NCBI GenBank assembly: GCA_017513085.1
Contig: JAFWDK010000009.1
Location: 62,001 to 126,000, forward strand
Reading direction: 5' to 3'
Length of the DNA stretch: 64,000 nt
Source of the DNA: Clostridiales bacterium
GTDB taxonomy: Bacteria > Bacillota > Clostridia > Saccharofermentanales > Saccharofermentanaceae
The notes beneath the pieces were generated by a model that was not told the DNA's origin, searched no databases, and saw only the letters and a list, made by a program, of their open reading frames with translations. This document shows, piece by piece, positions 25,554 through 33,663 of this stretch. Within the stretch, counting starts at the first letter, position 1; every line of letters begins with the position of its first letter. The position numbers and the translations under genes were made by a program.

Positions 25554-27381
25554 GAACTTGAGAAACATCGCTATTATTGCTCACGTTGACCATGGTAAGA
25601 CGACGATCGTTGACTCCATGCTCAAGCAGGCGGGCATTTACCGTGAGAACGAGCAGATCGTCGAGCAGGTCATGGACAGTAACGACCTCGAACGAGAGCG
25701 TGGTATCACGATCCTGGCGAAAAATACGGCGATTTCTTATAAGAATTACAGGATCAACGTTGTGGATACTCCCGGCCATGCGGATTTCGGTGGTGAGGTG
25801 GAACGTGTCCTGAAGATGGTGGATGGTGTTCTTCTTGTTGTCGATGCATATGACGGACCGATGCCGCAGACACGTTTTGTTTTGCGCAAAGCACTGGAGA
25901 TGGGCCTGAAGCCGATCGTCTGCATCAATAAGATCGACCGTCCGGACGAGCGTGCGATCGAGGTCGTGGATATGGTTCTCGAACTGTTCATTGAGCTGGG
26001 CGCGGATGATGACCAGATCGATTTCCCGATCATTTATACATCCGGTAAGGTTGGTATTGCCACTACGGATCTTCAGGAATACATCGATGGCAAGAAACTG
26101 GATTTCTGCCCGCTCCTGGATGCGATCATTGAAAATATTCCTTGCCCGGAAGGCGATACAGAAGGACCTTTGCAGCTTCTGGTAAGTAATATCGACTCCG
26201 ACCCGTACATCGGCCGTATTGCGATCGGCCGTATCGAGCGTGGTTCCATCAAGCAGAACCAGCCGGTCGTTGTCTGCACCTATGACGACAATGCCACCAA
26301 GAACGCACGTATCGTAAAACTTCTCCGTTTCCAGGGATTGGGACGTCAGGAAATTCAGGAGGCGAGCGTAGGTGAGATCGTCTGCGTAGCCGGTATTCCG
26401 GAGATCAACATCGGTGATACCATTTGTGCGCAGGATTGTCCGGAACCGATGCCTTTTGTGGACATCGATGAGCCGACCATCGCCATGACGTTCTCCGTCA
26501 ACGATAGTCCTTTTGCCGGACAAGACGGTAAATTCGTTACTTCACGTCACTTGCGTGACCGTCTTTTCAAGGAAATGGAGACCAATGTTTCCATGCGACT
26601 CGAAGAAACAGATACGACAGAAGCTTTTGTAGTCAAGGGAAGAGGTGAACTCCATCTTTCCATCCTGATCGAGACCATGCGTCGTGAAGGCTATGAATTC
26701 CAGGTTTCCCGTCCGCAGGTCATCCTTAAGGAAGTCGACGGTGTTCTCTGTGAACCTGTCGAGATGCTTCTGATCGATGTCCCGGAGGATTATGTGGGTG
26801 CTGTCATTGAGAAGCTTGGCGCCAGAAAAGCAGAGATGGTCAACATGTTCCCACCGGAGAAAGGTTATACCCGTCTTGAGTTCAAAGTTCCTTCGCGTGG
26901 TATCCTCGGCTACCGTACCGAGTTTTTGACCGACACTAAGGGCAATGGTATAATGAACAGCGTAATCAGCGGATTTGAGCCATTTGCCGGCGAGATCGAG
27001 ACGCGTTCCCACGGTGTGCTGGTAGCGTTCGAGAGCGGCGAGGCAATGACTTATGGTCTTTATAACGCACAGGAAAGAGGACAGCTTTTCATTGGTGCCG
27101 GAACACCGGTCTATGAGGGCATGATCGTAGGTATCAACCCGAAGAATGAGGATATCACGGTCAATGTCTGCAAGAAGAAGCACGTTACCAATATGCGTGC
27201 GGCAGGTTCTGACGATGCGCTTCGTCTGACACCGCCTCTGAACTACAGTCTGGAGCAGTGCCTCGAGTTTGTAGGAGACGATGAGCTTTGTGAGGTGACA
27301 CCGAAGAACATCCGTCTTCGTAAGAAGATCCTTTCTACCGAATTGCGTGCCAAGGACCGCGCTGCGAAGAAAAACAGCTGA
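25540..27381 (+). CDS. typA: Translational GTPase TypA/BipA
   Basis: The 613-residue protein is a ribosome-binding GTPase related to EF-G and LepA, involved in 50S assembly and stress adaptation. It has the G1 motif AHVDHGKTT, the RGITI switch segment, the [15 protein letters not shown] motif and the long BipA-specific C-terminal domain. I chose the ATG at 25540 (MTKIENLRN); an in-frame ATG four codons upstream sits directly on the AGAAGGG ribosome-binding site. The start overlaps der. An AAGTGCTTTT word lies six bases after its stop. Confidence 0.97.
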   Translation: MTKIENLRNIAIIAHVDHGKTTIVDSMLKQAGIYRENEQIVEQVMDSNDLERERGITILAKNTAISYKNYRINVVDTPGHADFGGEVERVLKMVDGVLLVVDAYDGPMPQTRFVLRKALEMGLKPIVCINKIDRPDERAIEVVDMVLELFIELGADDDQIDFPIIYTSGKVGIATTDLQEYIDGKKLDFCPLLDAIIENIPCPEGDTEGPLQLLVSNIDSDPYIGRIAIGRIERGSIKQNQPVVVCTYDDNATKNARIVKLLRFQGLGRQEIQEASVGEIVCVAGIPEINIGDTICAQDCPEPMPFVDIDEPTIAMTFSVNDSPFAGQDGKFVTSRHLRDRLFKEMETNVSMRLEETDTTEAFVVKGRGELHLSILIETMRREGYEFQVSRPQVILKEVDGVLCEPVEMLLIDVPEDYVGAVIEKLGARKAEMVNMFPPEKGYTRLEFKVPSRGILGYRTEFLTDTKGNGIMNSVISGFEPFAGEIETRSHGVLVAFESGEAMTYGLYNAQERGQLFIGAGTPVYEGMIVGINPKNEDITVNVCKKKHVTNMRAAGSDDALRLTPPLNYSLEQCLEFVGDDELCEVTPKNIRLRKKILSTELRAKDRAAKKNS

Positions 27382-27446
27382 CAGGCAAGTGCTTTTGCCA
27401 TATGTGAAAGTGGCACGCTACTTGCGAAAAAGGAGATACAAGCGTC

Positions 27447-28637
27447 ATGTTTTCGAGAAAGGTATCGATAGCATTACGAATTCTGATCATATTCGCCTGC
27501 GTTGTCGTAAGTGCATTTCTAGGCGTCTTTCTGGGATATAACTATGTCATTTCCCAGAATGCGCGCTTCACGAAGCTGGAAAGACAGATCAAGAACGGAG
27601 AACTGGTGATCAACCAGAATACTCCGGGCGCGGTCATGATCGTTATCCGTTCCGGTGATACGACCGGCGATATTGCCGAGCAGTTGAAAAAAGAAGGTCT
27701 GATCAAGAATACTTCGACTTTTTCTCTCATGAGCAAGTTTAACGGTTTCGATGGCGGATATCTGGCCGGTACCCATTTTCTGACGCCGGATCTGACATAC
27801 GATGAGATGATGTATCTTCTTTGCCAGGAGCCGGAAGTGGTTCGTATTACGTTCCCGGAAGGTTTTACTTATAAGCAGATCAAAGACAGATTGAAGGATA
27901 AAGGCCTGGCTTTCAGCGAGGCACGTCTGGACGAGTGCATGAACAGTCCGGACCTTTTCGTAAACTATCCTTTCGTTTCTTCCATCAAGCAGAACGATGA
28001 CCGTGATTTTATCCTGAGCGGGTATCTGTTCCCGGATACTTACGATTTCGACATGAACGCCAGTGAAGAGGAGATCATCTCCACATTCCTGCGTAATATG
28101 AATGTGAAACTTTATGACGAGTTCTATGAGCGTGCCGATAAACTCGGAATGTCCATGGATGAGGTATTGACGCTGGCTTCTCTTATTCAGATGGAGACGA
28201 CAGATAAGACGGACATGCTCTATGTTTCCGCTGTTTTCCATAACCGTCTGAATTCAGAGGATCCGGATATGCACTTCCTGGGTTCCTGTGCTTCGATCAA
28301 CTATCTTCGTGAGAAAGCCGGCATGCAGCATGTCTGGGCAGCTACTGCTTCGGATCTGGAGTGGGATAGCCCGTATAACACCTATAAGTTCCCTGGACTT
28401 CCGCCGGGACCGATCTGTATGCCGAGTCTGGATGCGATCCAGGCGGCTTTGTATCCGGAACCGAACTGCAATTTCTTCTATTTCTGCGCGAAGGGAAATG
28501 GCAGAACTGCTTTTGCCGTGACTAAAGAAGAGCATGAAGCTAACGTAGCGAAGTATAAAGATAACTGGACCGATGATCCGTCTGATTCCGGATCGGATGT
28601 ATACGATGTGGACACGGAGGGCTACGATGAGGGCTGA
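27447..28637 (+). CDS. mltG: Endolytic peptidoglycan transglycosylase MltG (YceG-like)
   Basis: The 396-residue protein has an N-terminal membrane anchor (about 8-32), a LysM-like subdomain (about 60-120) and the YceG catalytic domain. The catalytic Glu is in ASLIQMET (about Glu250, aligned to E. coli E218), and the GLPPGPICMPSLDAI substrate loop is intact. It cleaves nascent glycan strands at the outer face of the membrane and sets their length. It is followed, with an 11-base overlap, by a U32 peptidase gene, a common clostridial pairing. The C-terminal about 20 residues are acidic. Confidence 0.94.
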   Translation: MFSRKVSIALRILIIFACVVVSAFLGVFLGYNYVISQNARFTKLERQIKNGELVINQNTPGAVMIVIRSGDTTGDIAEQLKKEGLIKNTSTFSLMSKFNGFDGGYLAGTHFLTPDLTYDEMMYLLCQEPEVVRITFPEGFTYKQIKDRLKDKGLAFSEARLDECMNSPDLFVNYPFVSSIKQNDDRDFILSGYLFPDTYDFDMNASEEEIISTFLRNMNVKLYDEFYERADKLGMSMDEVLTLASLIQMETTDKTDMLYVSAVFHNRLNSEDPDMHFLGSCASINYLREKAGMQHVWAATASDLEWDSPYNTYKFPGLPPGPICMPSLDAIQAALYPEPNCNFFYFCAKGNGRTAFAVTKEEHEANVAKYKDNWTDDPSDSGSDVYDVDTEGYDEG

Positions 28638-29916
28638 TGCTTTTTCTAAGCCGGAAGTACTTGCTCCTGCCGGGAATCTGGAAAAACTGAAGACTGCAAT
28701 CGCTTATGGCGCGGATGCGGTCTACATGTCCGGCAAACAATTCGGTCTTCGTACTTTCAGTGACAATTTTACGCATGAAGAGATGGAAGAGGGAGTGCGC
28801 TATGCGCATGATCGTGGTGTAAAGTGCTATTGCACGGTCAATGTTATGGCTCATGAGGATGATATTTCCCGTCTTGACGAGGAGATATTGTTCCTTCAGA
28901 AGATCGGGATGGATGCCTTGATCGTTTCGGATGCCGGCATCTTCCGCAAAGTCCGTCGTCTTACTCCTGATATGGAGATCCATATCAGTACCCAGGCCAG
29001 CGTGACCAACAGTGAAGGTTGCATGTTCTGGTATGAACAGGGCGCCAGACGTGTTGTGCTTGCCCGCGAACTGACACTTGATGAGATCCGGAAGATCCGT
29101 CAGTCGATCCCTGCTGATCTTGAACTTGAATGCTTCGTGCATGGCGCTATGTGTGTATCCTACTCCGGCCGTTGTCTGCTGTCGAATTACTTCACCGGCC
29201 GTTCTGCGAATAGTGGAAGCTGTGCGCAACCGTGCCGCTGGGGGTACTATGTCGTAGAGGAGAAGCGGTTGGAAGCGCCGCTGCCGATCCAGGAAGATGA
29301 ACGGGGCACTTACATTTTTAATTCTAAAGATATCTGCATGATCGGACATATTCCGGAACTGATCGCTGCCGGGATCACCAGTTTCAAGATCGAAGGCCGC
29401 ATCAAGGGTGCTTTTTACGCGGCTTCGGTAACCAAGGCATATCGCGAAGCCGTGGATCTTTATATGACAGATCCCGCGCATTACGAAGAGGATCCGAGAT
29501 GGCAGGCAATGTTGGACCGTACGGTACATCGTGATTTTGCAACAGGCTTTTTCTACGATAAGCCCGGCGAGAATGCCCAGATCTTCCCGGATAAGACTTA
29601 TAACCGTCCGGCATTTGTCGTGGGAGTGGTAACGGGGTATGACGAAGAGAGAGGCTGTGCTATCGTAAGCCAGAGAAATAAGATCTTTAAAGGCGATACT
29701 CTCCATCTTCTGATGCCGCAAGGATATAGCGAGCCGATCGTTGCTTCGGAGATCTTTGATGAGGATATGAATCCGATCGAATCCACGCCGCATGCGGAAA
29801 TGAAGTATTATCTGAAAGTGGACCAAAAAATCCCTGAGTATTCCTTCTTGAGCAGAGACGGAGATAAAGATGAGGGCATCTTCCGTAACGACGCATCGAC
29901 GAAGGAGAAGAAGTGA
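28627..29916 (+). CDS. U32 family peptidase
   Basis: This 429-residue protein carries the U32 signature FVHGAMCVSYSGRCLLSNY in its TIM-barrel domain and a C-terminal beta-barrel of the collagenase-like type. U32 members include collagenases and RNA-hydroxylation factors such as TrhP, so protease activity is not assured. The ATG at 28627 is preceded by GGAGG and overlaps the mltG stop, showing coupling. The following GT39-like gene starts inside its stop codon region (GTGA at 29913), so all three form one operon. Confidence 0.93.
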   Translation: MRADAFSKPEVLAPAGNLEKLKTAIAYGADAVYMSGKQFGLRTFSDNFTHEEMEEGVRYAHDRGVKCYCTVNVMAHEDDISRLDEEILFLQKIGMDALIVSDAGIFRKVRRLTPDMEIHISTQASVTNSEGCMFWYEQGARRVVLARELTLDEIRKIRQSIPADLELECFVHGAMCVSYSGRCLLSNYFTGRSANSGSCAQPCRWGYYVVEEKRLEAPLPIQEDERGTYIFNSKDICMIGHIPELIAAGITSFKIEGRIKGAFYAASVTKAYREAVDLYMTDPAHYEEDPRWQAMLDRTVHRDFATGFFYDKPGENAQIFPDKTYNRPAFVVGVVTGYDEERGCAIVSQRNKIFKGDTLHLLMPQGYSEPIVASEIFDEDMNPIESTPHAEMKYYLKVDQKIPEYSFLSRDGDKDEGIFRNDASTKEKK

Positions 29917-31637
29917 GCATGATCCTCTATCTTGTTTCCATTGTATTGGGAATCCTGATGCTTGGCATGGTCATGCATCTTGGATATAAAAACCGAAAAG
30001 AAGCCGCGCTTGGCCCGGGAGATCTGAAGCTTTCTTCCTGTATGTCCTTTATAGAGAAGCATTATGCTGTGTTCGGGCTTGCTCTTTTCGGATTATTTCT
30101 GCTGACCAGACTGGCCTATCTTGGCTTTATTCCGAAAGGCATGCATATCGATGAGATCGGTATGTCTTACGATGCATACTCGCTTTCACACTATGGCATG
30201 GATCGGCATCAGGTGCACTATCCGGTCTATCTTGAGAATTTCGGCGGCGGACAGTCGGCACTTTATGCCTATGCAACCTCTTTGCTTTTGAAGTTTTTTC
30301 CATATTCGACTACCTTGATCCGGCTTCCGGCCGTGATCTTTGGCATGTTCTGCTTCCTTGCGTCATTTTTTCTGATCAAAGATATAGCAGAAGACCTTTA
30401 CGAAAAGTCGGAAAAGAAATGTGAATATCTTCATGCGGTTGCTCTGTCCGGCCCTTTGTTCGTTACGGTAACACCGTATTTTCTGATGTCGGAAAGATGG
30501 GCGTTGGACTGCAATCTTTTCTTGAGTATGGGTACCGTAAGCCTGTGTTTTATTGTGAAAGCCATTCGTTCCAGGAAGAAAACGATGTGCCTGATTGCCG
30601 GTATTTCCTGCGGCGTGACTCTATATACCTATGCCATTTCGTATCTGGTATTGCCGTTATTCTTTCTCATGCTCTTTTTCTATCTTGTGTATTTGCGGAA
30701 AAAGAAACTGTCCATCCCGTGCCTGCTTGTTTTTTGCATTCCGGTAGGCATACTCGGGCTTCCTCTCGTTGTCTTTCAATTGGTCAACATGGGGAAAATA
30801 CCGGAATTCACGCTTTTCGGGATCCAATTCAAAAGACTGTACAGCTATCGGATCAGTGAATTGAGCTTCAGTAGAGCCATACCGAAACTTCTTTATGTCG
30901 TAAAAGGCATGATCGGCGCGGATGAGCTCTCATATAACGCTTTCCATGAATTCGGCCCGTTCTATCTTTGCACGGTGCCACTGGTCATATACGGAGCTTT
31001 CATGGCTATACGGGATATGGTGATCTCCATAAAGAGAAGAGCTTCTCAAGCGGTGGCGGTAGTTGTTTTCTACTTTTTTTCATGCTGGGCGGTCATGCTT
31101 CTCCATGGATTCTGCTATAACGCGATCAATCACATCTATATCACGTTCCTGGTCTTTGCCGTTTACGGATTGATCTATCTGGGAAGATTCTCCGGTAGAA
31201 GCATTCTTATCAGTATGAGCTGCATCGGATTGTCATTTGTGCTGTTTTCCTATGTCTATTTTATCAAGCAGAATGACATGATCCCGAAACATGATTTCTT
31301 CTACGATATGACACAGGGTGAAGTAGTGGAATATGCCGAAAAGCACTATGATCCGGAGGAAGATAAAACGGTTTACATCTCATATGATCCGGAAGAGCAG
31401 GATCAGCAGAATCTGATCGCGTCACTCTATGGTAAGGTACCGGCACCAATCTGGGGGCAGATCACCAAAAACCTGGGAAGGTTCCACATGACTGTTCCGG
31501 AAACGATCGATCCTTCTGAAAATGCCATCTATATTATCGGCCGTTCGCAACAAGATGTGATCGACCTTCTCCTGTCGCAGGGGTACAAAAAAGATGATAC
31601 CTATGAAAAAGATATCATCCTCTATAAAGACGCCTGA
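29913..31637 (+). CDS. Polytopic GT-C fold glycosyltransferase, GT39-like
   Basis: The 574-residue membrane protein has about twelve hydrophobic helices and, after the second, the acidic catalytic motif of GT-C enzymes (MHIDEIGMSYDAYSL) followed by a YPVYLENFGGGQSALYAY loop. It probably transfers a sugar from a polyprenyl-phosphate carrier on the outer face of the membrane; donor and acceptor are unknown. The GTG at 29913 lies five bases after AAGGAG; an ATG at 29919 is an alternative. It ends the mltG operon and converges on the CPBP gene, 12 bases away. Confidence 0.8.
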   Translation: MSMILYLVSIVLGILMLGMVMHLGYKNRKEAALGPGDLKLSSCMSFIEKHYAVFGLALFGLFLLTRLAYLGFIPKGMHIDEIGMSYDAYSLSHYGMDRHQVHYPVYLENFGGGQSALYAYATSLLLKFFPYSTTLIRLPAVIFGMFCFLASFFLIKDIAEDLYEKSEKKCEYLHAVALSGPLFVTVTPYFLMSERWALDCNLFLSMGTVSLCFIVKAIRSRKKTMCLIAGISCGVTLYTYAISYLVLPLFFLMLFFYLVYLRKKKLSIPCLLVFCIPVGILGLPLVVFQLVNMGKIPEFTLFGIQFKRLYSYRISELSFSRAIPKLLYVVKGMIGADELSYNAFHEFGPFYLCTVPLVIYGAFMAIRDMVISIKRRASQAVAVVVFYFFSCWAVMLLHGFCYNAINHIYITFLVFAVYGLIYLGRFSGRSILISMSCIGLSFVLFSYVYFIKQNDMIPKHDFFYDMTQGEVVEYAEKHYDPEEDKTVYISYDPEEQDQQNLIASLYGKVPAPIWGQITKNLGRFHMTVPETIDPSENAIYIIGRSQQDVIDLLLSQGYKKDDTYEKDIILYKDA

Positions 31638-31649
31638 TCTTTTGCACAC

Positions 31650-32660
31650 TTACGCACGAAGCCAGCAAAGAACAATAAATGCAATGCCGAAAAAGAAGCC
31701 GATCCGAAAATGCTCGGAGACCGGGATCGATAGTGGTCTGGCTTCTTCCGTATTGCAGTGAAGATCCTCGTTTCTTTGTAAATATCTGTAGAAGCGGAGC
31801 TGACGGAAAAGCACCAGCATCATGACGATTCCGATCACCAAAGAGATGTAGGAAGCATAAAGCACGGTACGGCTGTAATCAATGGAATTCTGAACTGTTG
31901 CCGGATCCTGGACAGAAATGACACGCTCGAGAAGTGTCGAAGCACAGGCAATGCCAAGACGCATCGCACAGGAACATAGAACATTTCCCGTGAAATAGCG
32001 GATCGAAGAAGCAAATAGACCGATCACCAGGAACATCAGAAACTCCAGACGATTGGTGGCGAAAAGCGTGCTGAGGAGCGCGGGAACAGGGATCCTGATC
32101 CACCACTTGTCCGGTAATGATGCAAAGAGAAGACCGCGGAAAAAGAGTTCTTCTACGATGGCCGGCAGAAGTATGGTGATGATGAAGATCAAGGCTAAGC
32201 CGAAGATCGAGGATTCAGTCGTCACATAGTAATAGAGCCTGCCGGGGATCGGGTTTTCAAGCTGCAGTTCCAGAAAGATGAACAGGTTGTGGATGCTGGT
32301 CGAGATCAGCATTGCCGGAACGCCGGCCATAATGCTCATAAAGAAAGCGCCCAGGCCAGGATTTCTGCCCCAGAGATGGTGTTCTTTGATCTTGAAATGC
32401 TCGGATGTGAAAACGAAAATGGCAAGAAGCGCCATCAGCCGGATCAGCGTAATGATCGAATAGCCGATCAGAGAGGTCTTGGAGAAGAACAGTTTCTCAT
32501 CGGGGATGTCCTGCCATATGACTTGAATGAGAAATGAAAAGCCAAATGCCGTCATCAAAAGAAGTCCCAGATCAGGATACTTCGGGAGACGGATAAAAGG
32601 ATAGATGTAGTTTTTCCAGATGGATTTGATTACGGATAAAAAGTCTCTTTGCTGTGCCAT
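31650..32660 (-). CDS. CPBP family intramembrane protease homologue with altered metal-ligand motifs
   Basis: This 336-residue polytopic protein belongs to the CPBP/Abi (Rce1-like) family. Motif 1, EExxxR, is intact (Glu170, Glu171, Arg175 in EELFFRG). The histidines expected in motif 2 (FxxxH) and motif 3 (HxxxN) read Arg204 (FATNRL) and Arg234 (AMRLGIA), both codon CGT, one base from a His codon. The Asn of motif 3 is also lost (Ala). I infer an inactive or repurposed protease. It follows the prepilin peptidase gene by 9 bases and is probably cotranscribed with it. Confidence 0.82.
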   Translation of the reverse strand: MAQQRDFLSVIKSIWKNYIYPFIRLPKYPDLGLLLMTAFGFSFLIQVIWQDIPDEKLFFSKTSLIGYSIITLIRLMALLAIFVFTSEHFKIKEHHLWGRNPGLGAFFMSIMAGVPAMLISTSIHNLFIFLELQLENPIPGRLYYYVTTESSIFGLALIFIITILLPAIVEELFFRGLLFASLPDKWWIRIPVPALLSTLFATNRLEFLMFLVIGLFASSIRYFTGNVLCSCAMRLGIACASTLLERVISVQDPATVQNSIDYSRTVLYASYISLVIGIVMMLVLFRQLRFYRYLQRNEDLHCNTEEARPLSIPVSEHFRIGFFFGIAFIVLCWLRA

Positions 32661-32669
32661 TCATATCTC

Positions 32670-33551
32670 CTACAGCAAGTCCGCGAGCGGCGCCACATGA
32701 CGTGTGAACAGCTCCAGGAAATATGGTTCGTAAAGAAGAAACAAGACTGTTCCCAATACGATAAAAGGTCCGAAGGCCAGGTAATCCGGATCATCTGCGA
32801 AATGCATCTCACGCTTTTTCTTCATCAGGATCTTGCGTGCTTTGGCCGGATCGGGACTCTCACGGATCTCTTTTTCTTCCTTGGCAATACGCATGCGCTT
32901 GCGGACAAGAAGAGGAATCGCTACGATTGCAGCTGAGATAAAAGCAATGAAGATCACGAACAGAAGTCCGCGCACTCCGCTTAAAAGACCACACATAAAC
33001 AGGAGCTTGACGTCGCCCATGCCCATGGCTTCAGTCTTGGCGATCATGCTCGAAATAAATCCGATGAGAAAGAGGATGCCGGAACCGATAAGCGCGGCCA
33101 GAACTCTGTTGCCGATAAAGTGATACCAAGGTTTTGAGGCTTCGATCCAGATGTTTCCGTCCACAAAATCGGAAACGAAGTAAAAAACGGAAAGCGCAAT
33201 ACTCAGGACGATGATGTGGTCAGGAATAATGCGGTTCAATATGTCGGACATGACGATCACGGTAAATCCCGGAAGAAGTACGAACAGAGCGATGACACGC
33301 AGGATATTCGAGAAATTCAGAAAATCCGGGTAAAGATATGCGGAAATGAATACGACTACCGCGTAGATCACTGCAAATACGGCGATATGGTAAGGTTTTA
33401 ACCTCTTCGATAAACGGACGTTTTCCGCATTCGGGTCAAAACCATAGTCTTGCAGCCACGCTTCAGGCATCTTATTGAAAATAAAAAATGCCGGTACGGC
33501 CATGACTGCCGCAATCAGCGCGAGAACAAGGGCTTTTGTGATAAGGGTCAT
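32670..33551 (-). CDS. Prepilin peptidase, A24 family, peptidase domain only
   Basis: The 293-residue membrane aspartic protease has the two catalytic-Asp motifs of type IV prepilin peptidases: SDILNRIIPD in the middle and GMGDVKL further on, plus a late FGPFIVLG segment. The N-terminal methyltransferase domain of classical PilD is absent, as in TadV/CpaA-like enzymes, although the protein is longer than those because of an insert of charged residues after the GMGD helix. The ATG at 33551 is chosen for GGAGG seven bases upstream; an in-frame ATG at 33590 lacks one. No pilin or Tad gene is in the window. Confidence 0.88.
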   Translation of the reverse strand: MTLITKALVLALIAAVMAVPAFFIFNKMPEAWLQDYGFDPNAENVRLSKRLKPYHIAVFAVIYAVVVFISAYLYPDFLNFSNILRVIALFVLLPGFTVIVMSDILNRIIPDHIIVLSIALSVFYFVSDFVDGNIWIEASKPWYHFIGNRVLAALIGSGILFLIGFISSMIAKTEAMGMGDVKLLFMCGLLSGVRGLLFVIFIAFISAAIVAIPLLVRKRMRIAKEEKEIRESPDPAKARKILMKKKREMHFADDPDYLAFGPFIVLGTVLFLLYEPYFLELFTRHVAPLADLL

Positions 33552-33594
33552 GCTTTCGCCTCCAAAGAAATCATATATATAAGAATACATTGAT

Positions 33595-33622
33595 TTGCAG
33601 AAATTGTGAAGTCTGCTACAAT
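33595..33622 (+). promoter_or_regulatory. Candidate sigma-A promoter of glgP
   Basis: TTGCAG, 16 bases, TACAAT, about 40 bases upstream of the ATG at 33664. Confidence 0.6.
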
Positions 33623-33663
33623 AACAAATGGTTTATACCATGGGGAAAAGGAGGTGCTACGTT

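Noticed and set aside
25402..27183. Long antisense frames opposite typA
   Set aside because: Same shadow effect; typA has all family motifs on the plus strand.
28179..28200. Possible loss of the MltG catalytic glutamate (EKET reads QMET)
   Set aside because: By my alignment the essential Glu of E. coli MltG is the second one of EKET, which is present here.
32670..33551. Possible Tad or competence pilus locus because of the prepilin peptidase
   Set aside because: No pilin, ATPase or secretin-like gene is in the window; the peptidase is an orphan here.
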